Numbered from the stretch's first letter, positions 45,798 to 55,042 are shown. The stretch is DNA of 64,000 nt from Peptoniphilaceae bacterium AM52-5BH (GCA_027669155.1 JAQEDR010000001.1:62001-126000); one strand, 5' to 3'. Made by a program: numbers and translations. The notes: generated by a model not told the origin, from the sequence alone.

Positions 45798-46565
45798 ATG
45801 AGTTTAGAATACAATTTGAACTTTGTTAAGGACAAGGCTAAGAAATCTAACATCAAGAAGGCTATCTCTGTATTAGAGAGAGGATTTTATACCAATCAAG
45901 AAGTATCAAGTTTCTTTCTTGATCCATTTGAGAGGAAAGTTATAGAAGATATTGCCAGAAAGAATAATATAGATATCGTATTTATTGGTGGAAATGATGA
46001 ATGTGAAAGAAAAATCTTTGTAGCAAATTACTATTACCTACCTTTAGAAGAGGGCGATTATATAAAGGTTCTTAGTTTTAATAGCAGTGATATAAAGCAT
46101 CCTGATGTATTAGGCGCCTTAATACATATGGGAATTGATCGAAATAGCATTGGCGATATATCTATCTTAGATTCTTCTGTAGAATTCGTAGTATTGGAAG
46201 AAGAAGCGAATTTTATAAAATACAATTTAAATAAGATAAAAAGAGAAGGAATAAATATCGAAATAAAAAAAGATAGTAAGTTAAATAAAGAAAAAGAAGA
46301 TTATATTTTGTCTACTAGCTTTATTTCTTCATTAAGACTTGATAATATTGTAGCTAGTCTCGTAAATACTTCTAGGGCTAAGGCTAAGACTTTGATAAAC
46401 AATAGGCTTGTTAAGGTTGATCATCAGATTATAACAGACCCAAGTTATAATATAGATGAAGGCGCTATGATATCTATCAGAAAAGAGGGAAGATTTATCT
46501 TTGATAGGATAAAAGGGCTTAGCAAAAAGGGAAACTATCACATAGAATATAGGAAATTAGTATGA
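45798..46565 (+). CDS. ylmH: YlmH-like S4 domain RNA-binding protein
   Basis: A 255-residue protein. The first 165 residues form the YlmH-specific region with PFERKVIEDIARKNN and the FVANYYYLP segment, and the S4 domain lies at about 178-240 (RLDNIVASL, RAKAKTLINNRLVKVDH). YlmH binds ribosomal complexes and lies next to sepF in many Firmicutes. Initiation is unusual: ATG45798 follows the terminator T tract with no Shine-Dalgarno site. lspA overlaps its end by 4 bases. Confidence 0.87.
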   Translation: MSLEYNLNFVKDKAKKSNIKKAISVLERGFYTNQEVSSFFLDPFERKVIEDIARKNNIDIVFIGGNDECERKIFVANYYYLPLEEGDYIKVLSFNSSDIKHPDVLGALIHMGIDRNSIGDISILDSSVEFVVLEEEANFIKYNLNKIKREGINIEIKKDSKLNKEKEDYILSTSFISSLRLDNIVASLVNTSRAKAKTLINNRLVKVDHQIITDPSYNIDEGAMISIRKEGRFIFDRIKGLSKKGNYHIEYRKLV

Positions 46566-46999
46566 TATATTTAATAATTATAATATTGGGCCTTGTAGTT
46601 GACAGGCTCACAAAGATTTATGCGGTTAATAACTTTATGGAAAAATCTATAGATGGCAAGTTAATTAATCTGACCTATCTTGAAAATAGGGGAGCAGCTT
46701 TTGGAATCTTACAAGATAAGAGACGGGTATTTATAATACTTACAACGGCTATTGTATTATACTTACTTTATTATTTTGTTAAAAATATAAAGACAAGCCC
46801 AATGATACTAAACTTATCACTAGCTATGATAATATCTGGAGCCATAGGTAACTTCTATGATAGACTTATCCAAGGATATGTAGTAGATTTTTTAGAGTTT
46901 TCCTTTGTGAAATTCCCGGTATTTAATGTTGCTGATATTTTAGTAACAGTGGGTTGTGCATTAATGATTATATATATTATCTTGCATGGGGATAAATAA
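46562..46999 (+). CDS. lspA: Lipoprotein signal peptidase II
   Basis: A 145-residue membrane aspartyl protease with four membrane segments that cleaves prolipoproteins before the lipidated cysteine. Conserved motifs are [17 protein letters not shown] with the first catalytic Asp, and FNVADI with the second. It would process the lipoprotein encoded at 24570. It overlaps ylmH and shares a base with the ung start. Confidence 0.95.
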   Translation: MIYLIIIILGLVVDRLTKIYAVNNFMEKSIDGKLINLTYLENRGAAFGILQDKRRVFIILTTAIVLYLLYYFVKNIKTSPMILNLSLAMIISGAIGNFYDRLIQGYVVDFLEFSFVKFPVFNVADILVTVGCALMIIYIILHGDK

Positions 47000-47679
47000 T
47001 GAGTGTAAATATTGGAAATGATTGGGATAATTTACTAAAAGAGGAGCGGGATAAGCCTTATTATAAAAATCTAAGAAAGTTTCTGATTAGTGAATATAAG
47101 CATTATAATATATATCCTGATATGTATGATTTGTTTAATGCCCTTAAATATGTAAGTTATGATGATACAAAAGTTGTAATTTTAGGGCAGGATCCTTATC
47201 ATGGTAGGGGTCAAGCTCATGGATTTTCGTTTTCTGTAAAAAAGGATGTACCCATACCACCTTCCTTGCTAAATATTTATAAAGAACTCCATGATGATTT
47301 AGGACTTTTTATACCAGACAATGGAGATTTGACCAAGTGGGCTAGACAAGGCGTGTTGCTATTAAATACAGTCCTTACAGTCAGAGAAAAATCTCCAAAT
47401 TCCCACAGGGGAAGAGGCTGGGAGATACTTACAGATAGGATAATAGAACTTTTGAACAAACGAGACAAGCCGATGGTATTTATTCTCTGGGGAGCAAATG
47501 CAAAATCAAAGGAGAGATTAATTTCCAATAAAAATCATCTTATCTTAAAATCAGTCCATCCTTCTCCCTTATCAGCCTACAGGGGATTTTTTGGATCAAA
47601 AGTTTTTTCAAAGACAAATGAGTTCCTAAGAGCAAATCACATGGAAGAAATTGACTGGCAAATCGAGAATCAGAGATGA
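46999..47679 (+). CDS. ung: Uracil-DNA glycosylase (family 1)
   Basis: A 226-residue DNA repair enzyme removing uracil from DNA. The water-activating loop [13 protein letters not shown] and the C-terminal minor-groove loop [11 protein letters not shown] are intact, as is the WGANA segment. It ends in a 12-bp terminator hairpin that contains its own stop codon. It converges on the YprB-like gene, overlapping it by 10 bases. Confidence 0.96.
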   Translation: MSVNIGNDWDNLLKEERDKPYYKNLRKFLISEYKHYNIYPDMYDLFNALKYVSYDDTKVVILGQDPYHGRGQAHGFSFSVKKDVPIPPSLLNIYKELHDDLGLFIPDNGDLTKWARQGVLLLNTVLTVREKSPNSHRGRGWEILTDRIIELLNKRDKPMVFILWGANAKSKERLISNKNHLILKSVHPSPLSAYRGFFGSKVFSKTNEFLRANHMEEIDWQIENQR

Positions 47680-47697
47680 TTCTCGATTATTTTTTTT
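47661..47697 (+). terminator. Terminator hairpin spanning two convergent stop codons
   Basis: A perfect 12-bp stem (47661-47672 with 47677-47688) has a GAGA tetraloop. The ung TGA (47677-47679) starts the right arm and the minus-strand TGA (47672-47670) ends the left arm. The T-rich tract at 47687-47697 serves the + transcript; the minus strand has no T run, so termination there is less certain. Confidence 0.85.
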
Positions 47698-48575
47698 GCC
47701 AAAGATAAGATATTTTTGTAATTATATTTGAAGTTTTCCCTTATTATCAAGAAATGCTCGTCAATATTTATTGTCGACTTATTATCAAGTTTGAAGTTGT
47801 TTATACTTACATAACCCCTCATATTTTCATTAAGAATTCCGTATAAAACTTGCAGATTTATGATTATAAGATCATCTTTTATAATTAATTCATAGTTTTG
47901 TCCAGTAAAATAAGACTCCTTTAGAAGCTTTTTAGACCTTAGAGTAAATCTTGCGACATCGTTATTAATATTACATGTTATTAAGTTTATGGGAGATAAA
48001 GTTGATTCTATGGATAGTTTTTCATCAAAAGTTCTTCTTATATCCAAAATCTTTTCTGTAGCAATCAGATCATTTTCGTTATGTTTCATGATAGGGTATG
48101 GATTTGTACGCTTTTTTAGATCATTAGTCAATTTGCTAAATGTTTTATATCGTGAAGGATCCTTCCTATAGAAACCAACGAGTTTCTCTATATCATTAAG
48201 CTTGAGAGATTCAAAATCAAAAAACTTACTATAAGGTCTAATAACTTTAAGTAAGTCTATGCTTTGTGGTAGAATGGGGAAGTCTTTATATTTTATAAGT
48301 CTATTATTTAAGAAAGGTATATCGAATGTATCTCCATTATAGGTAATTACTTTTTTAGCCGATATTTTAGTCTTATATATATCAAGTAATCTTAGCTCTT
48401 CACTATCATCTTGGGCAAAATACTGGTAAATGTATGCTTTATTGTTATTTTTTTCAATAATTCCTAATAGAACAAGGCTGTCAATAGAAGAATCAAGGCC
48501 TGTTGTTTCTATGTCTAAAATAATTTCATCTTCTTTTAAATTTTTGGCTTCATATCTTTTCTTTAGTGTAATCAT
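47670..48575 (-). CDS. YprB-like ribonuclease H-fold exonuclease
   Basis: A 301-residue protein with a DEDD exonuclease domain in the first 180 residues: [10 protein letters not shown] (first two acidic residues), [11 protein letters not shown] (third) and HNENDLIAT (fourth). The rest is poorly conserved beta-rich sequence. This is the YprB type of RNase H-like 3'-5' exonuclease; its nucleic acid substrate is unknown. It is divergent from the cysteine desulfurase gene across a 68-base gap. Confidence 0.82.
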   Translation of the reverse strand: MITLKKRYEAKNLKEDEIILDIETTGLDSSIDSLVLLGIIEKNNNKAYIYQYFAQDDSEELRLLDIYKTKISAKKVITYNGDTFDIPFLNNRLIKYKDFPILPQSIDLLKVIRPYSKFFDFESLKLNDIEKLVGFYRKDPSRYKTFSKLTNDLKKRTNPYPIMKHNENDLIATEKILDIRRTFDEKLSIESTLSPINLITCNINNDVARFTLRSKKLLKESYFTGQNYELIIKDDLIIINLQVLYGILNENMRGYVSINNFKLDNKSTINIDEHFLIIRENFKYNYKNILSLAKKIIENHL

Positions 48576-48594
48576 ATAATTACTATACTATAAT

Positions 48595-48622
48595 TTGTAA
48601 TTAGACCTGCTTACAATATAAT
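48595..48622 (+). promoter_or_regulatory. Candidate promoter for the desulfurase-thiI operon
   Basis: TTGTAA (48595-48600) and TATAAT (48617-48622) are spaced 16 bases apart; AAGGAG follows before ATG48644. Confidence 0.55.
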
Positions 48623-48643
48623 GAATAAGTTAAGGAGTAGTCT

Positions 48644-49762
48644 ATGATATATTTAGATAATGCAGCAACTACAAAAATGTACAGAGAAGCCATCGAAAAA
48701 ATGGTTGAAGTAGAAGAAAATTACTATGCAAATACTTCATCAATTCATTCATTTGGCATGGATTCTGAAAATTTAATAAAACAAAGTAAAAATATAATGG
48801 CAGATGCAATAAATGCTAAGGAAAGTGAAATATTCTTTACTAAGGGAGCTAGTGAATCTAACAATATAGTTGTTTCATCTTTTGCATCTGTTGATAATAA
48901 AGTCATTACAACAAGTATAGAGCATTCATCTATATATGACGCTGTTATAAATAATAACTACAAAGAAGTAGTATTTTTGAAAAATGATAAATATGGATTT
49001 GTAGATTTAGAAGATTTAAAAGAAAAGTTAGATAATGATGTAAAACTTGTAACTATTATCTATGTAAATAACGAAATTGGAACAATACAGGACATAAGAG
49101 AGATTTCAAAGCTTGTAAAATCTTATAATCCAAATATTTGCATGCATATAGATGCTACCCAAGCTGTTGGAAAGATTTCTTGTGATGTTGATAAACTTGG
49201 CGTAGACTTGATGAGTTTTAGCGCCCACAAGTTCCACGGACCAAAGGGTGTCGGTGTTATTTATGTAAGAAGTAAGATTTTATCTAAGATTAAACCTGTT
49301 ATTTACGGTGGTAGACAAGAGATAGTATCATCTGGAACCGTCAATCACCCTGCGATTTCTGCCGCAGGTGTTGCTCTAGAAAAGCAGATTACATCTAATG
49401 AGTATCAATGTATTGAAGATCTTAATCAAGCTCTTAGAAATGCAATTGAGAGAAGTATAGATGATTATTATATAATATCACCTAAGGAGAATTCTTCTGC
49501 CTATGTTTTAGACGTTAGCTTTAAGAATATAAAATCAGAAGTTTTGGTTCATTATCTTGAAGATAATGGAATATTTGTATCATCTGGATCCGCATGCTCT
49601 AAAGGAGAAGATAATAGGATCCTAACAGCTTTAGGAATTGATAAAGACTATATAGATGGAGCTATTAGATTTTCATTTTCAAGTGATACTAGTATGGATG
49701 ATATTAACAAGACAGTTAGTGTATTAAAAGAAGGAATTGAAATGATTAGGGAGGTGTTCTAA
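48644..49762 (+). CDS. Cysteine desulfurase (NifS/IscS family)
   Basis: A 372-residue PLP enzyme that frees sulfur from cysteine as a persulfide. The start YLDNAATT, the PLP lysine K196 in SAHKFHGPKG and the persulfide cysteine C318 in SSGSACSKGED are all present. It overlaps thiI by one base, so it is most likely the dedicated sulfur donor for 4-thiouridine synthesis, as NifZ is in Bacillus. It lacks an adjacent iscU. A broader Fe-S role is possible because no other desulfurase is in view. Confidence 0.94.
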   Translation: MIYLDNAATTKMYREAIEKMVEVEENYYANTSSIHSFGMDSENLIKQSKNIMADAINAKESEIFFTKGASESNNIVVSSFASVDNKVITTSIEHSSIYDAVINNNYKEVVFLKNDKYGFVDLEDLKEKLDNDVKLVTIIYVNNEIGTIQDIREISKLVKSYNPNICMHIDATQAVGKISCDVDKLGVDLMSFSAHKFHGPKGVGVIYVRSKILSKIKPVIYGGRQEIVSSGTVNHPAISAAGVALEKQITSNEYQCIEDLNQALRNAIERSIDDYYIISPKENSSAYVLDVSFKNIKSEVLVHYLEDNGIFVSSGSACSKGEDNRILTALGIDKDYIDGAIRFSFSSDTSMDDINKTVSVLKEGIEMIREVF

Positions 49763-50925
49763 TGGATTGGTTTCTAGCGGTAAGTTTTGGAGAGATATTT
49801 CTAAAAGGAAGAAATAGAAATAACTTTTATAAAACAGCAATCAACAATATTAAGAGAAATATCAGAGATATTGGCTATGATGATATGTTCCAAGAGTCAT
49901 CAAAGCTATACATCAAAGCTGATAGAGATAAATTTGACAGACTGATAAAAGAAATAAAAAAAGTATTTGGGATTGTATATATCTCTGAAGTTGTAAGATG
50001 CGAGAAGACAGTTGAAGATATAAGTAAGACCAGCATAGATTTAATTAAATATTATAATTTTGATAAAGACATGACCTTCAAGGTCGAATCCAAGAGGACA
50101 GACAAATCATTTGCTCTAAAATCTCCTGAATTAAGTGCAAAAATAGGAGGAGATATATTAGAAAAATACAATGATTTATCAGTAGATATACATAAGCCTG
50201 ATTTTACTGTATTTATCGATATAAAATCAAAAGCCTATATCTATATAAATAGAGTTGAAGGTCTTGGAGGACTTCCTCTTGGTTCTGGTGGAGAAGGACT
50301 ACTATTATTATCTGGAGGAATAGACTCACCAGTAGCAGGATTTCTTATGGCAAAAAGAGGAATGAATATTAACGCTATACACTTCCATTCTTATCCTTTT
50401 ACATCCAAAAGAGCTCATCAAAAAGCGATGGATCTTGCAAAAATCTTATCGGCCTATACTGGTAAAATGACAGTATATTCTGTAAATCTTGCTGAGATAT
50501 ACAAGGCGATAAGCAAAAATTGTCCTAGAAGAGAAACTACAATACTATCACGTAGATTTATGATGAGAATAGCAAATAAAATTTCAGAAAAATATTCTTA
50601 TCAGGCTTTAATTACAGGGGAAAGTCTTGGCCAAGTTGCAAGTCAGACGATAGAATCAGTTTCTGTTATTAATGACTCTAGTAAGCTTCCAATACTTAGA
50701 CCTCTTATAGCCATGGATAAGAAAGATATTATTGAAATCTCTGAAAAAATAGATTCTTACGATAAGGCAATCGAGCCATATGACGATTGTTGTTCGATTT
50801 TTGCACCTGACTCACCGGTTACAAAGCCAAAACTAAAATATATAAAAAAGTCTGAAGAAAACCTAGATATAGAGGAATTAGAAAATCAGGCTATAGCTAA
50901 TATGGAAATTATAGAAATTGCTTGA
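49762..50925 (+). CDS. thiI: tRNA 4-thiouridine synthetase ThiI (short form)
   Basis: A 387-residue protein with an N-terminal ferredoxin-like and THUMP region (about 1-165) and an ATP-pyrophosphatase domain starting at SGGIDSPVAGFLM. C-terminal CCSIFAPDSPVTKPK resembles the conserved cysteine segment. The rhodanese domain of the E. coli enzyme is absent, so the thiolation step should take sulfur directly from the desulfurase encoded upstream. It installs s4U8 in tRNA. Confidence 0.94.
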   Translation: MDWFLAVSFGEIFLKGRNRNNFYKTAINNIKRNIRDIGYDDMFQESSKLYIKADRDKFDRLIKEIKKVFGIVYISEVVRCEKTVEDISKTSIDLIKYYNFDKDMTFKVESKRTDKSFALKSPELSAKIGGDILEKYNDLSVDIHKPDFTVFIDIKSKAYIYINRVEGLGGLPLGSGGEGLLLLSGGIDSPVAGFLMAKRGMNINAIHFHSYPFTSKRAHQKAMDLAKILSAYTGKMTVYSVNLAEIYKAISKNCPRRETTILSRRFMMRIANKISEKYSYQALITGESLGQVASQTIESVSVINDSSKLPILRPLIAMDKKDIIEISEKIDSYDKAIEPYDDCCSIFAPDSPVTKPKLKYIKKSEENLDIEELENQAIANMEIIEIA

Positions 50926-50952
50926 CATATAAAAGAAAGATAGTATTATAAT
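50922..50952 (+). promoter_or_regulatory. Promoter of the rplU-prp-rpmA operon
   Basis: TTGACA (50922-50927) overlaps the end of thiI. TATTAT (50944-50949, 16-base spacing) and TATAAT (50947-50952, 19-base spacing) are overlapping -10 candidates. Confidence 0.65.
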
Positions 50953-50961
50953 CAAGTAAAC

Positions 50962-50995
50962 CGCTCAGTCCGGGTGCTGATCCCCAACACTGGCG
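50962..50995 (+). promoter_or_regulatory. Ribosomal protein L21 leader (autoregulatory 5' UTR)
   Basis: A compact, GC-rich stem-loop in an AT-rich gap. CGC (50962-50964) and CAGT (50966-50969) pair with ACTG (50989-50992) and GCG (50993-50995), enclosing GGG/CCC (50972-50974 with 50982-50984). Its position just before rplU and its shape fit the L21 leader family, which is thought to let L21 repress its own operon. The call is by position and hand folding. Confidence 0.7.
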
Positions 50996-51020
50996 AGAAT
51001 TTTAGTAATAGGAGGTTTCC

Positions 51021-51329
51021 ATGTACGCAATAATTAAAACAGGTGGAAAACAATACAAAGTATCAGAAGGTGACTTAGTAAGAGTTGAAAAACTTCCTTA
51101 CGAAGTTGGTGACACCGTTGAATTTGACCAAGTACTTTTAGTATCTGGAGATGAAGTTAAAGTTGGTTCTCCGGTAATCGAAAATGCAAAAGTAACAGCA
51201 ACAGTTGAAGATCAAAATAAAGATAAGAAAATTGTTGTATTCAAATACAAACCTAAAAAACAATACAGAAAAAAACACGGTCACAGACAACCTTATACTT
51301 TAGTAAAAATTGATAGCATTAGCCTTTAA
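51021..51329 (+). CDS. rplU: 50S ribosomal protein L21
   Basis: A 102-residue ribosomal protein starting [18 protein letters not shown], with the conserved C-terminal [21 protein letters not shown] precedes the ATG behind the structured leader. It is the first gene of the usual rplU-prp-rpmA operon and its stop overlaps the prp start. Confidence 0.98.
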   Translation: MYAIIKTGGKQYKVSEGDLVRVEKLPYEVGDTVEFDQVLLVSGDEVKVGSPVIENAKVTATVEDQNKDKKIVVFKYKPKKQYRKKHGHRQPYTLVKIDSISL

Positions 51330-51640
51330 TGATTAATGTTGATTTATTAATCAAAGAAGGAAGAACAGTAGGATATGAAATACGAGGTCATGCTGATTTT
51401 GCTGAGCATGGCTCAGACATTGTTTGTTCTGCAGTTACAATTCTAGCATATACTTGCATCAATACTTTAGATAAGTATGTGACGGATGTTGATTTTCTTG
51501 ATGATGGTGATATACTTAAGCTTAAAACTTTTGAAATATCAAAGGAAGTTGATGTTGTATTTACCTATTTTGAAACTGGAATACAAACTTTGTTAGGTAA
51601 CTATAGCGATTACGTAAAATTAAATTATAAGGAGACATGA
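51329..51640 (+). CDS. prp: Ribosomal-processing cysteine protease Prp
   Basis: A 103-residue cysteine protease (YsxB family). The catalytic dyad is H21 in GHADFAEHG and C33 in DIVCSAVT. Prp removes the N-terminal extension of L27, and the rpmA product encoded one base downstream does carry such an extension. The order rplU-prp-rpmA is diagnostic for Firmicutes, Fusobacteria and relatives. Confidence 0.94.
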   Translation: MINVDLLIKEGRTVGYEIRGHADFAEHGSDIVCSAVTILAYTCINTLDKYVTDVDFLDDGDILKLKTFEISKEVDVVFTYFETGIQTLLGNYSDYVKLNYKET

Positions 51641-51641
51641 A

Positions 51642-51935
51642 ATGATATTAAACATAGATTTACAAAGATTGTCAAGCAAGAAGGGAGTTTCTTCATCTAA
51701 GAACGGTAGAGATTCCAATGCTAAAAGACTAGGTGTTAAAAGAAGCGATGGACAATTTGTTAACGCTGGAACAATCATAGTTAGACAAAGAGGAACAAAA
51801 ATCCACCCAGGTAACAATGTTAAAAAGGGTGCTGATGATACTCTTTACGCTTCATGTGAAGGTGTTGTTAAATTCGAAAGAAAGGGCAGAGACAAAAAAC
51901 AAGTTTCTGTTTACGCTGAAGCAGACATTGCTTAG
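51642..51935 (+). CDS. rpmA: 50S ribosomal protein L27 with Prp-cleaved extension
   Basis: A 97-residue ribosomal protein. The mature core begins [20 protein letters not shown]. It is preceded by [11 protein letters not shown], an extension that corresponds to the usual leader ending LQFFA before SKKG. Cleavage after S11 would expose the functional N-terminus near the peptidyl transferase centre. The leader differs from the best-known consensus (LQRLS in place of LQFFA). A terminator follows the gene. Confidence 0.96.
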   Translation: MILNIDLQRLSSKKGVSSSKNGRDSNAKRLGVKRSDGQFVNAGTIIVRQRGTKIHPGNNVKKGADDTLYASCEGVVKFERKGRDKKQVSVYAEADIA

Positions 51936-51943
51936 AAGTCAGA

Positions 51944-51969
51944 GCTTGCCAATTGGCAAGCCTTTTTTT
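51944..51969 (+). terminator. Intrinsic terminator after rpmA
   Basis: GCTTGCC (51944-51950) pairs with GGCAAGC (51955-51961) around loop AATT, then CTTTTTTT. It lies 17 bases before the obgE start. Confidence 0.92.
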
Positions 51970-51985
51970 ATGAGAGGATTTATTT

Positions 51986-53266
51986 ATGATAGATTATGCA
52001 AGAGTTAGTCTTAAGGCAGGAGATGGAGGAAACGGAGCTGTTGCCTGGAGACGAGAAAAATATGAACCAAATGGCGGTCCTGCAGGTGGTGATGGAGGAA
52101 ACGGTGGCTCTATAATTATAAAGGCTACAAGAAATCTATCAACTCTTGATGAATTTAGATATAAAACTAAATATAAGGCTCAAAATGGTGAAGCTGGTGG
52201 CAAGAAAAAGAAATTCGGAAAAAAGGGTGACGATTTAATAATAAAAGTCCCTGTAGGAACCTTGGTTAGAGAAGCTAATAGTGAAGTTATAATAAAAGAC
52301 ATGAACAAAGACGGGGAAGAATATGTTATAGCAAGAGGTGGAAGAGGCGGAAGAGGAAATGTCCACTTCAAAAACTCTATACGTCAAGCTCCTCGATTTG
52401 CAGAGCTAGGTAGAAAGGGTCAGGAAATAGAAGTTATTTTCGAGCTTAAAATACTAGCTGACGTTGGTCTTGTTGGACTTCCAAATGTAGGAAAATCTAC
52501 TTTGATTTCAGTGATAAGTAAGGCTAGGCCAAAGATTGCCAATTATCATTTTACTACTATAGATCCTAATCTTGGGGTTGTGAATATTGATAGCGAAAGA
52601 TCCTTTATAGTTGCCGATATACCAGGTCTAATTGAAGGAGCAAGTGATGGCAGTGGACTAGGTCATGACTTCTTAAAACATGTCGAAAGATGTAGAGTTT
52701 TGGTTCACCTTGTGGATATTTCTGGAATTGAGGGGAGAAACCCTATTGAAGATTTCAAAATGATTAATGAAGAATTAAAACTTTACAACGAAAAGCTTGC
52801 TCAAAAACCAATGATCATCGCCATGAATAAGTCTGACCTTGACTTTAATAATAACACAGATGCATTCGTCAAAGAATTCTCTGATAAGTATGATATATAT
52901 AAGATATCTGCTGCCACAACCGAGGGAATCAAGGAATTAGTAGATGCAATATCTGAGTTATTAGCGAAAAGCGATATCAAAGAATTTGATCCAATGGAAG
53001 AAGTCGATACAGAATTCTTGGACAAATATTACGACAGAGAAATTGAATATGACCTAAACTTCAGGAAAGAGAATGATATTTTTGTTGTTGATGGAAAAAG
53101 AGTTGACAAGTTACTAGAAAAAGTTGACCTTGAAGATTATGATGGCAAGATGTATTTCGAGAAGACTTTAAGAGAAATGGAAGTCTTTGATAAATTAAAG
53201 GAAATGGGAATTCAAGAAGGTGATAGTGTAGCCTTCGGAGATTTAGTATTTGAATACTATGAATAG
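51986..53266 (+). CDS. obgE: GTPase Obg
   Basis: A 426-residue protein. The glycine-rich Obg fold covers about 1-158. The G domain has GLPNVGKST (164-172), DIPGLIEGAS and NKSDLD, and a C-terminal OCT domain covers about 345-426. It acts in late 50S assembly and stress control. AGAGGAT precedes ATG51986. It heads the obgE-yhbY-nadD-yqeK-rsfS series common in Firmicutes. Confidence 0.97.
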   Translation: MIDYARVSLKAGDGGNGAVAWRREKYEPNGGPAGGDGGNGGSIIIKATRNLSTLDEFRYKTKYKAQNGEAGGKKKKFGKKGDDLIIKVPVGTLVREANSEVIIKDMNKDGEEYVIARGGRGGRGNVHFKNSIRQAPRFAELGRKGQEIEVIFELKILADVGLVGLPNVGKSTLISVISKARPKIANYHFTTIDPNLGVVNIDSERSFIVADIPGLIEGASDGSGLGHDFLKHVERCRVLVHLVDISGIEGRNPIEDFKMINEELKLYNEKLAQKPMIIAMNKSDLDFNNNTDAFVKEFSDKYDIYKISAATTEGIKELVDAISELLAKSDIKEFDPMEEVDTEFLDKYYDREIEYDLNFRKENDIFVVDGKRVDKLLEKVDLEDYDGKMYFEKTLREMEVFDKLKEMGIQEGDSVAFGDLVFEYYE

Positions 53267-53274
53267 GAGGATAT

Positions 53275-53559
53275 ATGTTAACAGGTAAGCAAAGAGCTAG
53301 ATTGAAACAAGAATCACATGATTTCAAACCAGTTATAAATATTGGAAAGTTTTCAGTTACTGACGAATTGATTAAGGCAATAGATGAAGCTTTAGAAGCA
53401 CGCGAGCTTATCAAGATTAAAATTCTAAATAACAATATGGATGATCAAGAAGAAATTATCGATACAATCATTGAAAAGACAGGGGCTGAGTTCATTTCTC
53501 ATCTGGGGTCTATCTTTACAATTTACAGAAAAAACGACGATAACAAATACGATTTATAA
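53275..53559 (+). CDS. yhbY: CRS1-YhbY domain RNA-binding protein
   Basis: A 94-residue protein that is a single CRS1-YhbY (CRM) domain, starting LTGKQRARLKQESHDFKPV. The usual GKGGVT loop reads IGKFSVT, a modest change. The family associates with pre-50S particles. It is placed between obgE and nadD and overlaps nadD by one base. Confidence 0.92.
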   Translation: MLTGKQRARLKQESHDFKPVINIGKFSVTDELIKAIDEALEARELIKIKILNNNMDDQEEIIDTIIEKTGAEFISHLGSIFTIYRKNDDNKYDL

Positions 53560-54155
53560 TGAGAATAGGACTATATGGGGGGACTTTTGACCCAATTCAT
53601 GTAGGGCATTTGATTGTAATAGAAAATGCTATTAATTTTATGAATCTTGATAAAGTAATAATTTTACCTAGTTCAAATCCTCCCCACAAAAAGCACAAGA
53701 AGAAGACAGATACAAATATAAGAGTTGAGATGGTTAGTGAGGCTATCAAAGATAATGATAAGATAGTCCTATCAACCTTTGAATCTACAGACGAAAAAGT
53801 CAGATATACCCATGAAACTATAAGATACTTCAAGAAATTATTCAAAAATGATGATATATTTTATATAATGGGAGAAGATTCCTTTCTAACTATTGATACT
53901 TGGAGAAATTATGATGATATCTTGGATGAAAATATCATAGTTTTTACTAGAAGTAATATCGATGAAGATAGTGAGCTAGTAAAAAAGGTTGAACTTATTA
54001 AAAAAGATAATCCTAATATATTTTTAATTAATAACCTTAATATCAATATATCCTCAACCCTTATAAGAAATTTGGTAAAGAATAATCTAAGTATCAAATA
54101 CTTAGTTAGAGATAATGTTAGATATATTATAGAAAATAGGGGCCTTTATGTTTGA
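53559..54155 (+). CDS. nadD: Nicotinate-nucleotide adenylyltransferase
   Basis: A 198-residue enzyme that adenylates nicotinate mononucleotide in NAD synthesis. The nucleotidyltransferase motifs are GGTFDPIHVGHL and the C-terminal ISSTLIR. It feeds the pathway whose product is phosphorylated by the NadK encoded at 7166-7951. It overlaps yqeK by 8 bases. Confidence 0.96.
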   Translation: MRIGLYGGTFDPIHVGHLIVIENAINFMNLDKVIILPSSNPPHKKHKKKTDTNIRVEMVSEAIKDNDKIVLSTFESTDEKVRYTHETIRYFKKLFKNDDIFYIMGEDSFLTIDTWRNYDDILDENIIVFTRSNIDEDSELVKKVELIKKDNPNIFLINNLNINISSTLIRNLVKNNLSIKYLVRDNVRYIIENRGLYV

Positions 54156-54720
54156 TATAGAACTATATAAGGACAGATTAATTTCAGATATTGGAGAGAA
54201 GAGATATAAACATAGTCTAAGAGTTATGGAGTGCGCTGAAAGATTAAGCGAAGGGAAGAAAGTTGACAAGGAAAAAGTTAAAGTTGCAGCTTTCCTACAT
54301 GATTGCGCGAAATACAACGAAGAAAGGTATATGAGAGAACTTAATATAGACCATTTCGACGAGATTGATCCAGACTTATCAAAATCTGTTCTTCATTCTT
54401 TTTTAGGAGCAGAAGTTGCGAAAAAAGTGTATAATGTTAAAGATGAGGAGATATTAAAAGCTATCAAATATCATACAACTGGTAAGGAAAATATGAATCT
54501 TTTGGAAAAAATTGTCTTCATAGCAGACGCGATAGAGGAGAAAAGATCATATCCAGGAGTAGAGGAAATTAGAAAAAAGGCATTTAATGACCTTGACACT
54601 GGGGTATTGGAATGTTTAAACCACAACATAAGATACCTATTAGATATTGATGCTTTTATTGATCCTTTAACACTTAAGGCAAGAAATTACATGATAAAGG
54701 AGAAAAATGGAAAAACTTGA
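54148..54720 (+). CDS. yqeK: HD domain diadenosine tetraphosphate hydrolase YqeK
   Basis: A 190-residue HD-superfamily protein. The metal-binding residues are in KHSLRVMECAE, AAFLHDCAK, LHSFLGAEVA and KYHTTG. YqeK enzymes hydrolyse Ap4A symmetrically to ADP. It lies between nadD and rsfS, as in most Firmicutes. Confidence 0.93.
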   Translation: MFDIELYKDRLISDIGEKRYKHSLRVMECAERLSEGKKVDKEKVKVAAFLHDCAKYNEERYMRELNIDHFDEIDPDLSKSVLHSFLGAEVAKKVYNVKDEEILKAIKYHTTGKENMNLLEKIVFIADAIEEKRSYPGVEEIRKKAFNDLDTGVLECLNHNIRYLLDIDAFIDPLTLKARNYMIKEKNGKT

Positions 54721-55015
54721 AATTATTTTAAAAACATTAGATGATAAATTGGCTGAAGATGTAAAAGTTATTGATTTAGACTCTTCGTCTATTGCTGACA
54801 AGTTCGTGATAGCTAGTGGTGGAAGTATCAATCAAACTAGAGCTTTAGCCGATTATATAGAAGATGATTTAGAAAAAGAGGGATATAGTATTTTATCCAA
54901 AGAAGGTCTAAGAGAAGGAGAATGGATCCTCTTAGATGCTGGAGATATAATTGTACACATATTCACTCAAAAACAACGTGAATTTTATGATTTAGATAAT
55001 CTATGGGAGAATTAA
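54707..55015 (+). CDS. rsfS: Ribosome silencing factor RsfS
   Basis: A 102-residue protein of the Iojap family that binds L14 and blocks subunit joining under starvation. The hallmark segments are DKFVIASGGSINQTRALAD and WILLDAGDIIVHIFT. AAAGGAG precedes ATG54707, inside the end of yqeK. Confidence 0.95.
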   Translation: MEKLEIILKTLDDKLAEDVKVIDLDSSSIADKFVIASGGSINQTRALADYIEDDLEKEGYSILSKEGLREGEWILLDAGDIIVHIFTQKQREFYDLDNLWEN

Positions 55016-55042
55016 GCTCTCATAGATGTCTAGGAGTATTTT

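Noticed and set aside
51817..52008. Plus-strand frame of 63 codons overlapping rpmA and the obgE start
   Set aside because: It is a frame-shifted shadow of rpmA that runs through the terminator; no SD.
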